From Enchytraeus crypticus (Eukaryota; Annelida; Clitellata; Enchytraeida; Enchytraeidae), in the NCBI GenBank assembly GCA_905160935.1, contig CAJHZI010000372.1, positions 171,501 to 235,500 of the forward strand: a DNA stretch of 64,000 bases, given 5' to 3'. Numbering within the stretch: position 1 is the first letter of the stretch; every line of letters starts with the position of its first letter. Under the pieces are notes generated by a model. It made no database searches. It saw only the letters and a list, made by a program, of their open reading frames with translations, and was not told the DNA's origin. Both the position numbers and the translations under genes were made by a program. This document shows positions 48,803-62,000 of this stretch, in pieces.

Positions 48803-49980
48803 ACAGATTTGACACAGGAATGTGACGAGTACATATCTATCAAAGTAAAAAAGAAAACGTTAACCCTTTCAAACGTTTGTCAAATTCGTTAACAGTAACA
48901 CACTAAATCAATCGATCAAACAAACAATCAATCAATACAACTGATTGCTTATATGAGTGATATCCCTGATCGATAAGCTCTTGAGGATATCGGAGACAGG
49001 ATGTGAATTACAAATCAATAGAACATTTGTGTCATTAGAGATTGAAGTAATAGAACTTAAATTCGACTAAAAATGCGATATAAAAATTTACAGAATTGTT
49101 TGCCTACTATAATCATACTTGCTAAATCAAAAGACAAATAATTTTTTACAAGCTGACAAATAGCAGAATATTCCATAGAATATTTAAATAGAATATTGTT
49201 TACTCTTAAGCAAAATCTAAACATAATCAGTAGGTAAAAAAATTAAAACATCAAATATTACATGAGATCTATATATCGCCCGATGCTTCCAGACTCTAAT
49301 AAGATGTAACTTACTTTCGGTGAATATCTGTGTGAGAATATCTATGGGTATGTTATGAATAAATCTACCAATAGCTGCACGTGCATTGTTAGAAACATGT
49401 TGTGGTGCAGGCAAAGCTATCTTCATTAATTAGCTGGACCACTGAGAAGTTCGACTTAAAGAGGCAACTCACAAAGGCGCAAACAGTTAATCAGAAGTCA
49501 TAAATTATTTTTGACTTGTGTAATGCACACTGCATAAAATGTTTTAATTTATTATGCTCTTAGTAAACCAGTACAAATGGACCTACTGTATAACGTACAG
49601 TACTAGAAAGTACTCAGATATAATTCTATCATACGCTTATTTGAAGTGATCATTGAAACTACCTTGTAGTCAACTCCTCAGTCTAATCATTACAAAGAAA
49701 CTAAATATATTAAGAAAGGAGACTAAATATGAAGCCTGTGAAACATTGCCTTTGATTTCTAAACAATATGTGAGAATACTGAAACTAAAATTGCAACAAT
49801 TGCAGTATTTTATACAGTCTTCTATTGGATAAATCCAAACTTAAAAAGAACTATAAATATTTTACGCTTTCTTTTATGCAATTCCTTACGTACGTAGAGA
49901 ATACCCATCACTTTAATGAAATTTCTCCAGCGTTTTATGAACAGTGACTACAAATAAACACTGGCAGCAGTCAGTCGACT

Positions 49981-50107
49981 GCTTGTGGCTTAGCTGGTGA
50001 CCTGTTGGCAGTTTGTTCGACAGCGGATCAGTAGGTGCAGCGTTCAAATACGGTGCTCTTTCAGTCACTAATATGCTATCGAGCAGGAAAATGACATTAA
50101 ACTAAGA
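49981..50107 (+). mobile_element. SINE-B copy
   Basis: ggcttagctggtgacctg (A-box-like), cagcggatcagtaggtgcag, gttcaaatacg (B box), tail gagcaggaaaatgacattaa. Intergenic. Confidence 0.75.
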
Positions 50108-51994
50108 CCAATGCCAAAACCTGTTTCTACAACTAAACGTGTTTTGATATTACGTTAACGATCACAAATTTTGCTTAACGATTATGATTATTTAAATATC
50201 GTATCAGGTTCACTGCTAAGAAACTAAAATTGATAGAACTAAATGAACAAAATGAAATCATACAAGTCATCTGACCCTTATATCTCCAAAAGATGGTAAA
50301 ACAGGAGCCAAATTCCTGTGAATTGATTCAAAAATTATTAAGTACATAACAACATAACGGCACACTGGGTCAGGAAGCACAGATGCTTGTTTAGGACCCA
50401 TTTCCTCCTTCCTCTCCATGGTTATTAGTAATCGTTGCCTTTTTATGTCGCATCAATTACAGCCGGCGAGGATTTAAGAACAACCAATCACCTAGACGCC
50501 TACAAGTTTCCAACATTAGTTTCTAAGAACACCGCCAAATTCGGCGCCAATATAACAGAACAAACAATTAAATGAAAATATTTTAATATTGCGAGGCTTG
50601 CCACAGTTCTAAATTGTTCTCTGTAAAACATTACAAGAAGCAATAAAGTACATGGAAATGACGTCATCAGAAGCCGACCATCAAACGACGTCCATGACAA
50701 CAACAATTAACTATACAACACAAAAGTCTTCACTACGATCGTCTTTCAAATTAACTAATACTAAATTAAATGACTCTCCGCCAATCAGATTCCAGATCAC
50801 AGGTCGAGAGATTTCTACAAGGTCAAGGTCAAACCTCTCTCTAGATCTAGATCTGCGCAGAATATAAAGTAATAAACTAAAGTAGACAACACGAAGCATT
50901 TCATATAACAACTTGTAATCGTTTGTTCCGTTTGACGTGAGTCTAATATCACATTCGAATGATGAAAGCGACTCTAAATGTTACTGTGTTCTGAATCTCA
51001 CCAGCAGAACTGTCGCCTAATACACAAAAATTAATAGTGATTACTTGCAGCATCGCCACCACATTGCTTAGAGATTCTTATGCTCAGTGTCGTGCTTAGC
51101 AGAGATCAGAAAAACTAATGCTAATACCACGATTAAATTAAAGTGTCAGTTATATGATTTCAGCAAGACTGTGTCACGCTAGTAGTACAGAAGAACATAA
51201 CAGTTAGAACTAAAATATTTACAAAAATTCCGCAATTTTGTCACAACTGGTTTTCACTAAACCTGAGTTAGTTTAATTTCCTAACAGATTTTTATGACTT
51301 TCAAATTCAGATTCAAAGCAATGCATATTATGCTAATTAAGTCGTTTTCAAACATTTATCGCAGTTAAAAAATCAATAGAATTTTACAACTGATCTGAGA
51401 TCAATACTAGAGTAACGATTTTAACGCTAAAATAGAAGCCACGATCTAATTCGATCAGTTTATATTTTATTGTAATTACAGAAACGTGTACTTAATTGGT
51501 ATTACTTCATTAATTACGAACTGATAAACTAATTAATCAGTTTAAACTAGACAACATAATATAAACACTGACTCAATACAATGATCATTTAAAAAAGCTG
51601 CCACACTAATGATATAACTAAATTATACGACTAACCAAAAACGAGCAATGTTAAGAAATGCTTGTCTTCAACAATGATTAACTGTAGCAAGATCGAAAGA
51701 GTTCATAGACTATTTTCTACAAAACTTAAACTAGAAGAAAAACTTTAGAATTTATCGCTAAGCTCAATCTTGATCACCTCAACAAAGGAAAGGAAATTTG
51801 ATTTCACTACAACATTACTACTGCAGGATCTAAAGTCCGTTTCGTGTCTCAATCGAAAATTAAACCAGTGTTTAGACTGAAATCAAACAACTATAAACTA
51901 TGGCATTAGAGAAATCAACGAGTCACTGGAGTGACTGTCCCAATAGAACCATCCTCAGCCCTGACTGTGAGACTTAATACAGATATAAACGAAT

Positions 51995-52190
51995 ATGCAA
52001 AATCATGTGCAATCATGTACAGGCATGTACATTGTACAATCATGTACAGGCATGTACAATCATATACAGTCATGTACATTGTACAATCATGTACAGGCAT
52101 GTACAATCGCGTACAATCAAGTACAATCGTGTACAATCAAGTACAATCGTGTACAATCGTGTATAATCGTGCACAATCATGTACCGTATT
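51995..52190. repeat. 10-bp minisatellite (GTACAATCxT)
   Basis: About twenty 10-bp units such as gtacaatcat, gtacaggcat and gtacaatcgt, with a higher-order order of variants. 660 bp downstream of the BAZ2 stop. Confidence 0.92.
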
Positions 52191-52394
52191 AAAACGTTTA
52201 ATAAAATATTTCCTTACTATACACACAATACTTTCGCTCACACTAGATGTTTAAATGTGATTAACTCTTAGTATAAAAACTAAGTAGGATCCGAGGTCAT
52301 TCTTTGCAGATGATTTTTTAACTCAATCAATTAATTAATTAATAGAATCAAGTAATTAATTGTGTTGATAGTGAGAAATTAATTGTGTATAAAT

Positions 52395-52400
52395 TTTATT
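52395..52400 (-). terminator. Candidate polyadenylation signal for BAZ2
   Basis: AATAAA on minus about 450 nt downstream of the BAZ2 stop. Position only; other signals may be used. Confidence 0.3.
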
Positions 52401-52849
52401 ATCATGTGCAATCAACTCAATGCCATTTATAATAAGAAATAAATTAATTGTTATCAGATTGCAAAGTGAAATCAACTAATTACAATCAAACAGACATCCA
52501 TTGTTAAAAGCTACACGATTCATCTTTATATTAACTTACCGCATAATTCACTTGAACAAGCGTGTGTCTATTCAAATAAGCATTAATTTATGCAGCAGTT
52601 GTGGCTTGAAGCTTAATTTGTGTTATGATGTTGTTAGCAAATAGTCAATTAAACTTAACATAAAATTTGTTGTATATTGTCTGCTGGTTAATCACAAGTA
52701 TTACTTTGCTTATCCATTAACAACCGACAGCTCAACCTACCAACACGAGAACTATTGCATACTGCCTGTTTTAACAACAGGCAATTGCGTAGTTCAACTG
52801 CTGCCAAATAATCCTAGCATCAAAACTGCTGCACACTGCTTGTAGTTGC

Positions 52850-53021
52850 TTAATCAGAACTATCACGTGGTTTATCAGCTGTAAGCTCTTCCCAGCACTT
52901 ATTAAAGAACTGCTGCATGCTGTGACCAGCTCGGCCTATCGACGATTCATCCTCGTTGAATTTCTCACAGTTAGAAAACACGAGCCGAGCGTCAGCAGCG
53001 AATTCCTCCCGAGATCGATAT
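52850..53021 (-). CDS. BAZ2: BAZ2 exon 12 (bromodomain, second half, stop)
   Basis: 172 nt: YRSREEFAADARLVFSNC, EKFNEDESSIGRAGH, SMQQFFNKCWEEL, then 10 residues and TAA. The Asn of FNED is the expected acetyl-lysine-binding residue. The protein ends shortly after the bromodomain, as in vertebrate BAZ2. Confidence 0.96.
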
Positions 53022-56000
53022 CTAGAACAACAATAGCAATGATGTAATATATATAAATATTTATTACAACATCAAGACGTGGTAGCAAGTTAGATACAAT
53101 AAACTTAAAATAACAACAGTGCACTACAACAAATACAACTGCATGGAAAATAAAATAAAAACGACAGAACGATAATGGCAGAAAGATAATGTATTCCATG
53201 ATAACTTTGAGCTCTACGGAATCAAAGCCAAGCCAACGAGTAAAATCTAAACAATGAATGAGTCCGCTTGCTCAACTGTTAAGGGAATCGACCAGTCTGT
53301 GTCTAATTTGATCATTACTGATTTAGTTCACCCTGACGATTTTTATAATCTTAAGTAGGCTATCGTTTGCCTTAACTTTATTTTGACTACGTTTTTAATA
53401 TTCTTGTAGCTATAGTCTTTACATAGGTAGTAGCTGCATGGCTGCCACAGGTTTAGTTGTATTCTTCAGCATATAAGACAATTAGTAAACGATTTTGTTA
53501 CTCTTAATAGCTGCTTATGGTTGTATTGCCTCACAGATCTTAGCTTTTTATAGCAACCCTCTTTTTCTTGATTATATGTTTGTTTGCTAGTTACTTGTTT
53601 GATAGTATTTTACGTTATGGTGTCAAGATAATCAAATAAAAAAGTTTGAAGCTAGATAATTATAAGCAGAAAATCATGGAGTTCTGGTGCAAACACAAAA
53701 ACTAAAAATCCTTATTTGACGTTTATAAAATTGAAGCTAATATCAAATTTACGTTTTTGCAACAATTGTCAAAAAAGTACTTTTACGAACCTGTTCATAT
53801 TGAGCTTTTTAGCCATAGTCTGAAAGTCGATAGGCGTACGAATGACTTTGCGATAATTAGGGAACTGTTTAGAGCTGACAGGAGTTAGGAACGGCCAGGC
53901 ATCACCATGCTTGCGCATTTCTTCTAGAATTTCTCTGCAAAACAACATCAATAAAATGAATAATAATTAAAACATGATTTAAAGTCTCATTTCGTAACCC
54001 ATGGGTGATGAAAGAGACGAAAAATATTACATGTGGTACATAAATCAGTAAGATTTTCTAGTTCTAAAGGATTTTCCATATCGATTTATCAATAAATAAT
54101 AATTAAAGGCAACGATTACTAATAACCATGGAGAGGACGGAGGAAATAACGAAAACAACAAAAAACAGCAACCAAGAAAGAAAACTTTGTAAACACTTGC
54201 GGTTGTCATGTGAGTAACCATACGACCAAAAATAAAATAAAATAAATGAGTTTTCAAAGTAGGATTTTTATCCAAGGACGATTTCAAGATGTAGTATTAT
54301 ATGTGATGGTCATTTTAAATTTCGTTAATACAAAATAATATCTACTACCAAATGTTATTAAATATATGCTAGTATATTAGTTAGGCCTAATGTAGACAAA
54401 TGAGTAAACATTGTAAAATGTTTCAGTAAATATATTACATTTTAATTATCTGCAGTGTTGTTATCTGCATTAATTGGCGAATTATTATGGGTTGTAGTCT
54501 GCGTATGTTTGCTTATGATTGTGGGCTGTCAACTAGATAGGATTTAATTATCCTCCTTGAAGACCCGTTTGTATGTGTAATTGTGTATTTCATGCTTTGA
54601 TGATAATGCCATTAAACATAGTAACTAAATCACTCTATAATTAAAATTAACTAATTTGCATCAATGAATTTCTTTCTATTAATTTTTCACGCCCTGTACA
54701 AGCACTGAGCTCTTACCTGCAAACCTCCATATCATTTTGAACTGAGTTTCCATTGTGTCTACTCGCTCGCTCACCAACTCTCTCTTGCGATTCGTTTTGT
54801 TCCTGAGATCCCGAATCCTGTTCCATCTGCTCTTCTAGCTGACTAGTATCATCATTTTCCACTTCCATATCCTCGTCATTGTCCTCGTCCTTATCCTCCG
54901 TATCTTTTCCACGCTTTCTCCTATACTCTCTGTTATGACGGTGCTGTTTACCTTTCTTTGCAGATTTTTTTCCAGGCGAACTTTCCTCCTGAACAGATTC
55001 CGCCTGCTTCTGCAGAGCCTTCAGTTTCACACTTTCAGCGATATCGGTTGCCTTCACTTCGGCAGGTGTTACTTCGCATTCATATTCGGATAGTTTGGCT
55101 GATTCGGCGGCACTGGCATTTGATTTCTCATCGTCAACTGAGAGTTCGGATGGCTGCCTCCTGCTGCATCTTCTAGATTTATTTGCGGGTTTCCTTCTAC
55201 TATTTGATTCGGATTTCTTCTGAGATTCCGTCTCAGCCTGTTGCGATGTGATAGTGTCTGACGATGACGGAGTATTTGGACCTATACTTTCTGTCTCGCT
55301 TCGTCGATCGACGCTGTCCTCTTTAATTGTTTCCTGATTAACACTTGTATCTAAGGCACTGCGAGATTCGTCGTTGGTTTCTTTGACTGCAACAGATGCG
55401 GACTCGCGGGTCTTTCTTGTCTTTTCTTTGTTCTGAAGATTATAACAAGAATGGAAGTTAAAACATCGGAAATAATGCGCTCAATAAAAGTACAAGGCTT
55501 GTCGCACACTTAAAAAAATTATTCATGGCAAGGCTGAAAGTGTTGAGAAATGACAAAAGTGAATATAATATTAAATAAAATAACGCTGTAAAATAAAATA
55601 ATATAAAATACTGGAATAAAAGAGAACTAAACCATTTTATATTATCGTTTTAAGATAAAAGAGAAAAACACGAAAAGTCTTACAATGTAAGTAATATTAA
55701 TTAAAAGATTTGCAAAGGACAATCTATTTATACACGATATGTGCAGCAGCCTTCATGACAACAATTCATGGTAAATAATATGACAATTTTATCAAACCTA
55801 TATAGCTGAATTAGACGACACATTTTCAAAATATTGGAAATGTTTTAATATTAGAATACATACTTCAAATCAATCATGCAAAAGTACACAAACAGTAATC
55901 AGAGCCTTGTTCCAGATTCTTACATTAATACAACCATCATCCTATCATAAAATAAATTGTAACTATCTAGCATTCATAATTATAGTCTACTTGCTAGTTT

Positions 56001-59000
56001 ACTAAACCTACCAGGCTTAGCCTAATAATGCTATAATCGCTTGAAAATATAAACTTACCCTTTCATAAGTACACGCATTACAAGTCCACTTCTTTGGCAT
56101 CCTGTTAAAATTAGAACAATAAACAAAATATGGGATCAACAAGACTGAATATATAGAATACTATCAACTAAATTTTCAGTGAATGAATACCGTTATATGA
56201 CTTATGACATGAAATGAGATTGAGACAATAAACATTTCAAGCTGGTTCGATTCGTTCCATAGCAAGAAAACATAAGCTATATAATCATATGAATCTCTGC
56301 CAGGAAAGGTTTGTCTCAAAGCTTGTTTTAAATTGGTTAGGCAAGCAAGTACAGAAATTAATTGTTCTTAGCTTTATAATTAAAATGATTTAATTAACCT
56401 CGACAACGGCGGATTAAGACAATCAATATGAGCTCGTCTTTGACATAAATCACAAGTTGCTAATCTTGCACCCAGCCGACCACAAACCAGGCAGCAAACC
56501 TCGTTAGATGCCTGTATTAGATCAATCAATCCATCAATTAATCAATTAATCCGTCAATCAATCAATCGAGAAAACAATATATAAATCAATTAGTCAATTA
56601 ATCAATCTAACAGTTGGTCAATACAGTAATCATGCAATCGAATATTCAGTCAGTCAATCATTGAGCCAATTAATCAATAAATCTTCACGTCAGTTAATCA
56701 CTCAACCTTAGAATAATCAATAAATAAAGTAATCAAGCAAATAATAAATTAATCAATCAATAAATTAAACTAACATTCAAAGAAAAATAGAAAAATAGAG
56801 ATTACCAATTACTTGCCATAATTCATAATTAATTACTTAACTTCGTACGAATGCCGTTTCAGTTCGTATTAATGAATATAATTTCTAGGCATTCATTTTC
56901 CCTGTTTGTACGTGTTTCTGTTTCAGAAAATTTTTTATTTCAATACTTTGCATCATTGAACCGAAGCAATAAGGTTGTCGTAATCTTAACATATATTTCA
57001 GAATCGCATGACTTTCTTTAAACGATTTTAAACTGCAGTCATCAAATCTAGTGCAAGCTTACAGTACTACATTTTTTCAAATGGTACTATGAAGATACTA
57101 CAGAACATCCAGTTAACAATGGAAGAGTGAAAGGGTTTGGAAAGAACTGTAAAATCATAGAATTAAGACTGCTAGTACGTACTTCAATTGTAACATTGGT
57201 TATTACCATATGCCTAAAATGTCATCAGTAATCATAAAAACTGCTTATTAAATTTATCCACAGCTAATGATTTCAAGCTAGAGTAAATAAATGGGTAATT
57301 TATGAATAATTCTGATTAATTTACGAATATATAAATAGTAAATATATTTCTTTGATACTTGGCAAAGATCCATTTACCTTAGCAATACATTCATGACAAA
57401 ACCAATCTCCTGGTGGAATACCGTCTAACTTTGGCTGCAAATCAGAACAAAAATTAGATTGTATATATAAAAAAGATTTAGTAGCTAACTAGGTCATATA
57501 CAATATTAAAAATTTTGCATTAAGTATCCATACAGCTATTTGAAATTAATCTCTTTATATGCAGTATTCTCTTAAATACAGATTAAACAGCCTCTTTCCT
57601 GTAATTCTTCAGTCTTACTACAAAAAAATAGGAAAACATGATTTCCCTTTCCCACGAATAAGCGTTAAAGATGAGAAATTTTCTGCATTCGATTGTTAAC
57701 TAACGGTTTAATATGGATTTCAATTAAATTATCAAGTAATTAAGTACTCAATTACTTCCTTATACTGTCCAATCAATATAAGTGCCATAGAATAAGAATG
57801 TACATTTGCATAATATAATAAATCAATTTTGACAAAGTGTTAATGACAAAAATAATACGCCTGTATTAAGTTTAATCACACTTTAAGCAATAAAACTGGA
57901 TTATACATTAGTTAAAGAAATTAGTCAAGTCTACTACCTACACTTGAATTCTCTCATTGCTTACGCCCTGCAAAGGAAACAGAATTTAAATGTGCAGCTT
58001 AAAATTATGCTATTTTTAACAACTAGAGATTGATATAAGCTCACCCTGATGCAGTATGTATGATAACCTCTATCACACAAATCACACAACAGCAACTCAG
58101 CCTCGTTATCGTCTTCACAACATATCTGACAGGTCTATAATCAATCAATCAATAAATCAAATAATCATGACTCCTTCAAACAATCAATCAATAAATTGTA
58201 GTTTTCGTTTTCAACACTTATATAGGAAGTGTTTCCAATGGCAAGTAAATCGCAAGTTCTCTACGTCCACACACAACCACATGTAAATAGGAAAATGACA
58301 AATTATAAAAGCCAAGAATTCAACTTAATATCAAACGTAATACTGCACTAAATGTAGTGCAAACCACGTAGAGTAATATTCAATAAAGTATTTATCTCTC
58401 TGTAAATATAATAAAAATTTAAAATACACATTAATAACAATAATACAAAAATTCACTGCTTTACTCAAGCACACCTAGATAACTGATCTGAAACAGTAAC
58501 TCTTAACAAATAATTAAATAACTAGCAAATATTAATATAAACTGTACTTTTACCACTTTCATGATAGACTTTTCCCAAGCGATGCTCTTGTTAAGCACTT
58601 CCAGATACATGGACAGCTGTGCAGCTGATGTAGCAGCTCCAACAGCTGTGCGCCACTGGGTCAACTCCTTCGTCATCGAATCTTCATCGTCATCGTCAGA
58701 ATCTTCTTCTTCTTCTTCTTCCTGCTCCTGTTCTTCTTTATCGCTGCTCTGCTCGCAGGTCTTCTCAGGGTCACGCTGTGGAGCAGCTGAGGCAGCTGAG
58801 GCAGCAGAGGCAGCAGAGGCAGCAGCTGCGGTGGAAGTGGAGGTGGAGCGATGATTGGTTGTTGCTGAACTGGAGGACATGTTGTTGAGATTAAGCTTGC
58901 TGCTGTAGTGCAAACATAATCATTCAAGTAAGAGTAGATCTCTCTCTCTCTTAGTGAACTGCCTACTTGCAGGTCCATGGTACATAACGCCTCCACTGTT

Positions 59001-62000
59001 CTCTGTCTTCCGCCTTCCTCTTCATTTCCATATATGAGTGGGTCTTTAAATCATCTAACATACCTAATCTCGCCCTGCCTCTGACTTTTTTTCCTTCCAT
59101 TCTACCTTCTATGACCTTCTGTAATAGACCTTCCCCCCTTAGAATGTATCCTATCCAACTCTTCTTCCTATTTCTAAATACATTTATCAACTGTCTATCT
59201 GTGTAAACTCTCTCCAGAACTTCCTCATTTGTAACCTTTTGAGTCCAGATTATCAGTAGGTAGTAATAATAGTAGATCAATCAACTAAATAAATCGAAAA
59301 ATTGTTTAATAAATAGAAGTATACAAAAGGATTAGTTAAAACAGACCTTAATGTATATGCGTAAAGTAGAATGATGATCTATGAAAAGCCATTTCATATT
59401 TAAAGGTTCAAATTTAAAGATTCAAATAATGTTCATTCATAGAAATCTGATCATTCAACTCGCTTTAAAAGCACATGAAAGAATTTAAAAGACCTGCTAC
59501 AATTTTAAATGTATTATATATGAGAAAACAGGTGACACTAGAGGAAGCTTTAAAAGCAAAATCTGTTAGTCAGATATTGTAATAGTTACTTTATTTATTT
59601 CATATAGTGACAACACAATTGATGTCCTCATTTTTTCAAGCAGAATATTCAAGCAGCTAATCTATCAGCAATTACAATATCAGCTTGAGCAGCAACTAGA
59701 GCAGCAATTACAGCAGCAACTAGAGCACTAACTAGAACAGCAATTAGAGCAGCAACTAGAGCATCAATTAGTGCAGCAAATAGAGCGGCAACTGGAGCAG
59801 CACTAGAGCAGCAATTACAGCAGTAACTAGAGCAGAAATTAGAGGAGCAATTAGAGCAGCAAATAGAGCAGCAAGTAGAGCAGCAAGTAGAGCAGCAACT
59901 ACAGCAGCAACTAGAGCATCAATTAGAGCAGCAGCTTGAACAAATACTTACAATTTTCCCAGAGGTGGCTTGAGATATCTGCGCTCAATGTTATGCTCGA
60001 GGTAGAGAAGCTTCTCACGAGCGACCTCTATGATGTACTGCTCTCCGGGCTCGAGATCTTTCTTGTCATTGGTCACAAGTTTCACAGATTCGTCGCTTGA
60101 AGCTCTGGGCGACATCTTCCAACCCTGTACAAGATCACATCCGTGTTGTCAAACAGAGAAAGTTCTGCCGCAATAGTGTAAGCCTCAAAAGTACTATCAG
60201 GCAAAAGAAAATGTGACAAGGTGCAAACTGTTACAAAAAGTCTATTATCAGTAGAGATGAGTCTATCAAACATGCACCAAATTAAGTGAAAAAATAGAAA
60301 TTCACTGGTTAGACGACGGCTGTTCTTGAGGCCATGGCGAAAATGGTTTCGATGATATCAAACATGGGGCTATCCAAGAGGAGTGGTCTAGAAGGGTACT
60401 ATTATCCTTGTATGAGAAAGAAATAGTAAAGTCACTGAACATTACCAAAAATAAAATGTTACTAAGAAGAGAGAGAACAGGTTTAGATTAGGTCTGAACT
60501 GGGCTTGGCACAATTATACTCTAGCCTGAAACAATATGATATCTGCATGAATACTTCATTGCCTATAGTAGGCAAAGCATTTTCCAGCTTTAAATTGATC
60601 TACGGGCAACTTTCTTTTGGCTGAGCAATTAGCATGTCGGTAAGTAATTCGACTGTGAATCAGTAGATGCAAGGTTTAAATCCAGTTCAGTCACTGGAGG
60701 GCTATCGAGGAAGGAAACTGACGCTAAACTAAGTTTTAGCCATTTAGGCAAATGCTCTTTTAGCAGGTATAGGAAAATGCTCACGTAATGGCTGGAGCCA
60801 GTGGCGATGTCGGTAAGATATTCGATCGCGGATCAGTATTTGCGGGGTTCAAATCATGGGCTCGCCCGTCACTGACATCATTTTCGAGTGAGGAAGCTGA
60901 CGTTAACATTAGCTTTTTCGTTATATACCATGAACCTGCCAGTAGGCAGTGCACTAAGAGAGAGAGAGAGAAGAAATACCTGGAGACTGGCTGAGCAAAC
61001 TCTCTCTTCCATGTCTTCCACTTCCTCCAGGATTTCCATCTCTATCTGCCTGTGAAGTTGATGATCCCAGGTGGACACGTCATCAGGTGGAGGACACGTG
61101 ACCTGAGTCCCAGTGAGGAACGACCGGGACTCTTCCGTCACTTCCAGCTTCATTACTATCAATCAATCAATTATAGTGTAAGAGGAATGTATGTAATACT
61201 ACAGCTAACTTTAAACCACTAATAAAATTACTATTTAATATTACATCTTACTTTAAACCACTAGTAGAATTATTATTTAATATTACATCTAACTTTAAAC
61301 CACTAGTAAAATTACTATTTAATATTACATCTTACTTTAAACCACTAACAGAATTATTATTTAACTCTATGATTATTATATATAATTATATTATATCTTT
61401 GGACTTATATTTTGAAATTTTGAATCTGGACCATTTTGGACCTTCTTGTTCACTGGCTTGGATTTGTCTCAATAGTGCTCGATGTTGCCGTGGACAATAG
61501 CACTCTAATTGTTGTCATCATTATAGTAAGATATTATATGCATGTACTATAATCATCTCCACCGTCTAACTAGGACAGGTAATATAAATTTGAATTTTGT
61601 AAAAAAATTCAGGAGCCTAGGCGCTAACCAACCGAATGCCCTTTCTGACCGTTTGGATCTTGGGTTCCCTGTGCAATAAACAATAAATTTTTAAAACTAC
61701 ACCACCAAATAAAAATTTGTAAAGGTTTAACTATTAATTTATATCAATATCTGGTGAAAAATATGTTTACGAACAAAACATAACAAAAATAAATACTTGT
61801 GAAATGTAACGTTCGATAGTTTTACTGCAATACAACGTACTGTTTTTCTTGCTTTTGGAGCAGATTTGGCAGACATAGTCGAGATGACGTTCAAGCATGC
61901 TCTGAAGACTGGACTCCCTCACTCCACGCGCGTTCAGACTGGACAGGAGATCTCTCAGGCGATCAGCAGATGTAATCTTCCACCAACCGCGCTGTTTGTC

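Larger units (their letters stand above)
41648..52394. other. Intergenic region between FBXL7 and BAZ2
   Basis: 10.7 kb between the FBXL7 5' end and the BAZ2 3' end. It contains microsatellites, four minisatellites, one mariner-like fold-back element and SINE copies. No protein-coding gene is supported. Confidence 0.65.

Noticed and set aside
48430..48843. ORFs with LIVLMI / ALSVSS repeats
   Set aside because: Translation of an 18-bp minisatellite; no start context, no family.
53769..53951. Independent 60-aa bromodomain mini-gene
   Set aside because: Splice sites and phases join it to the flanking BAZ2 exons.
54045..54287. 80-aa hydrophobic ORF within a BAZ2 intron
   Set aside because: No homology; lies between exons 10 and 11 and has intron-like composition.
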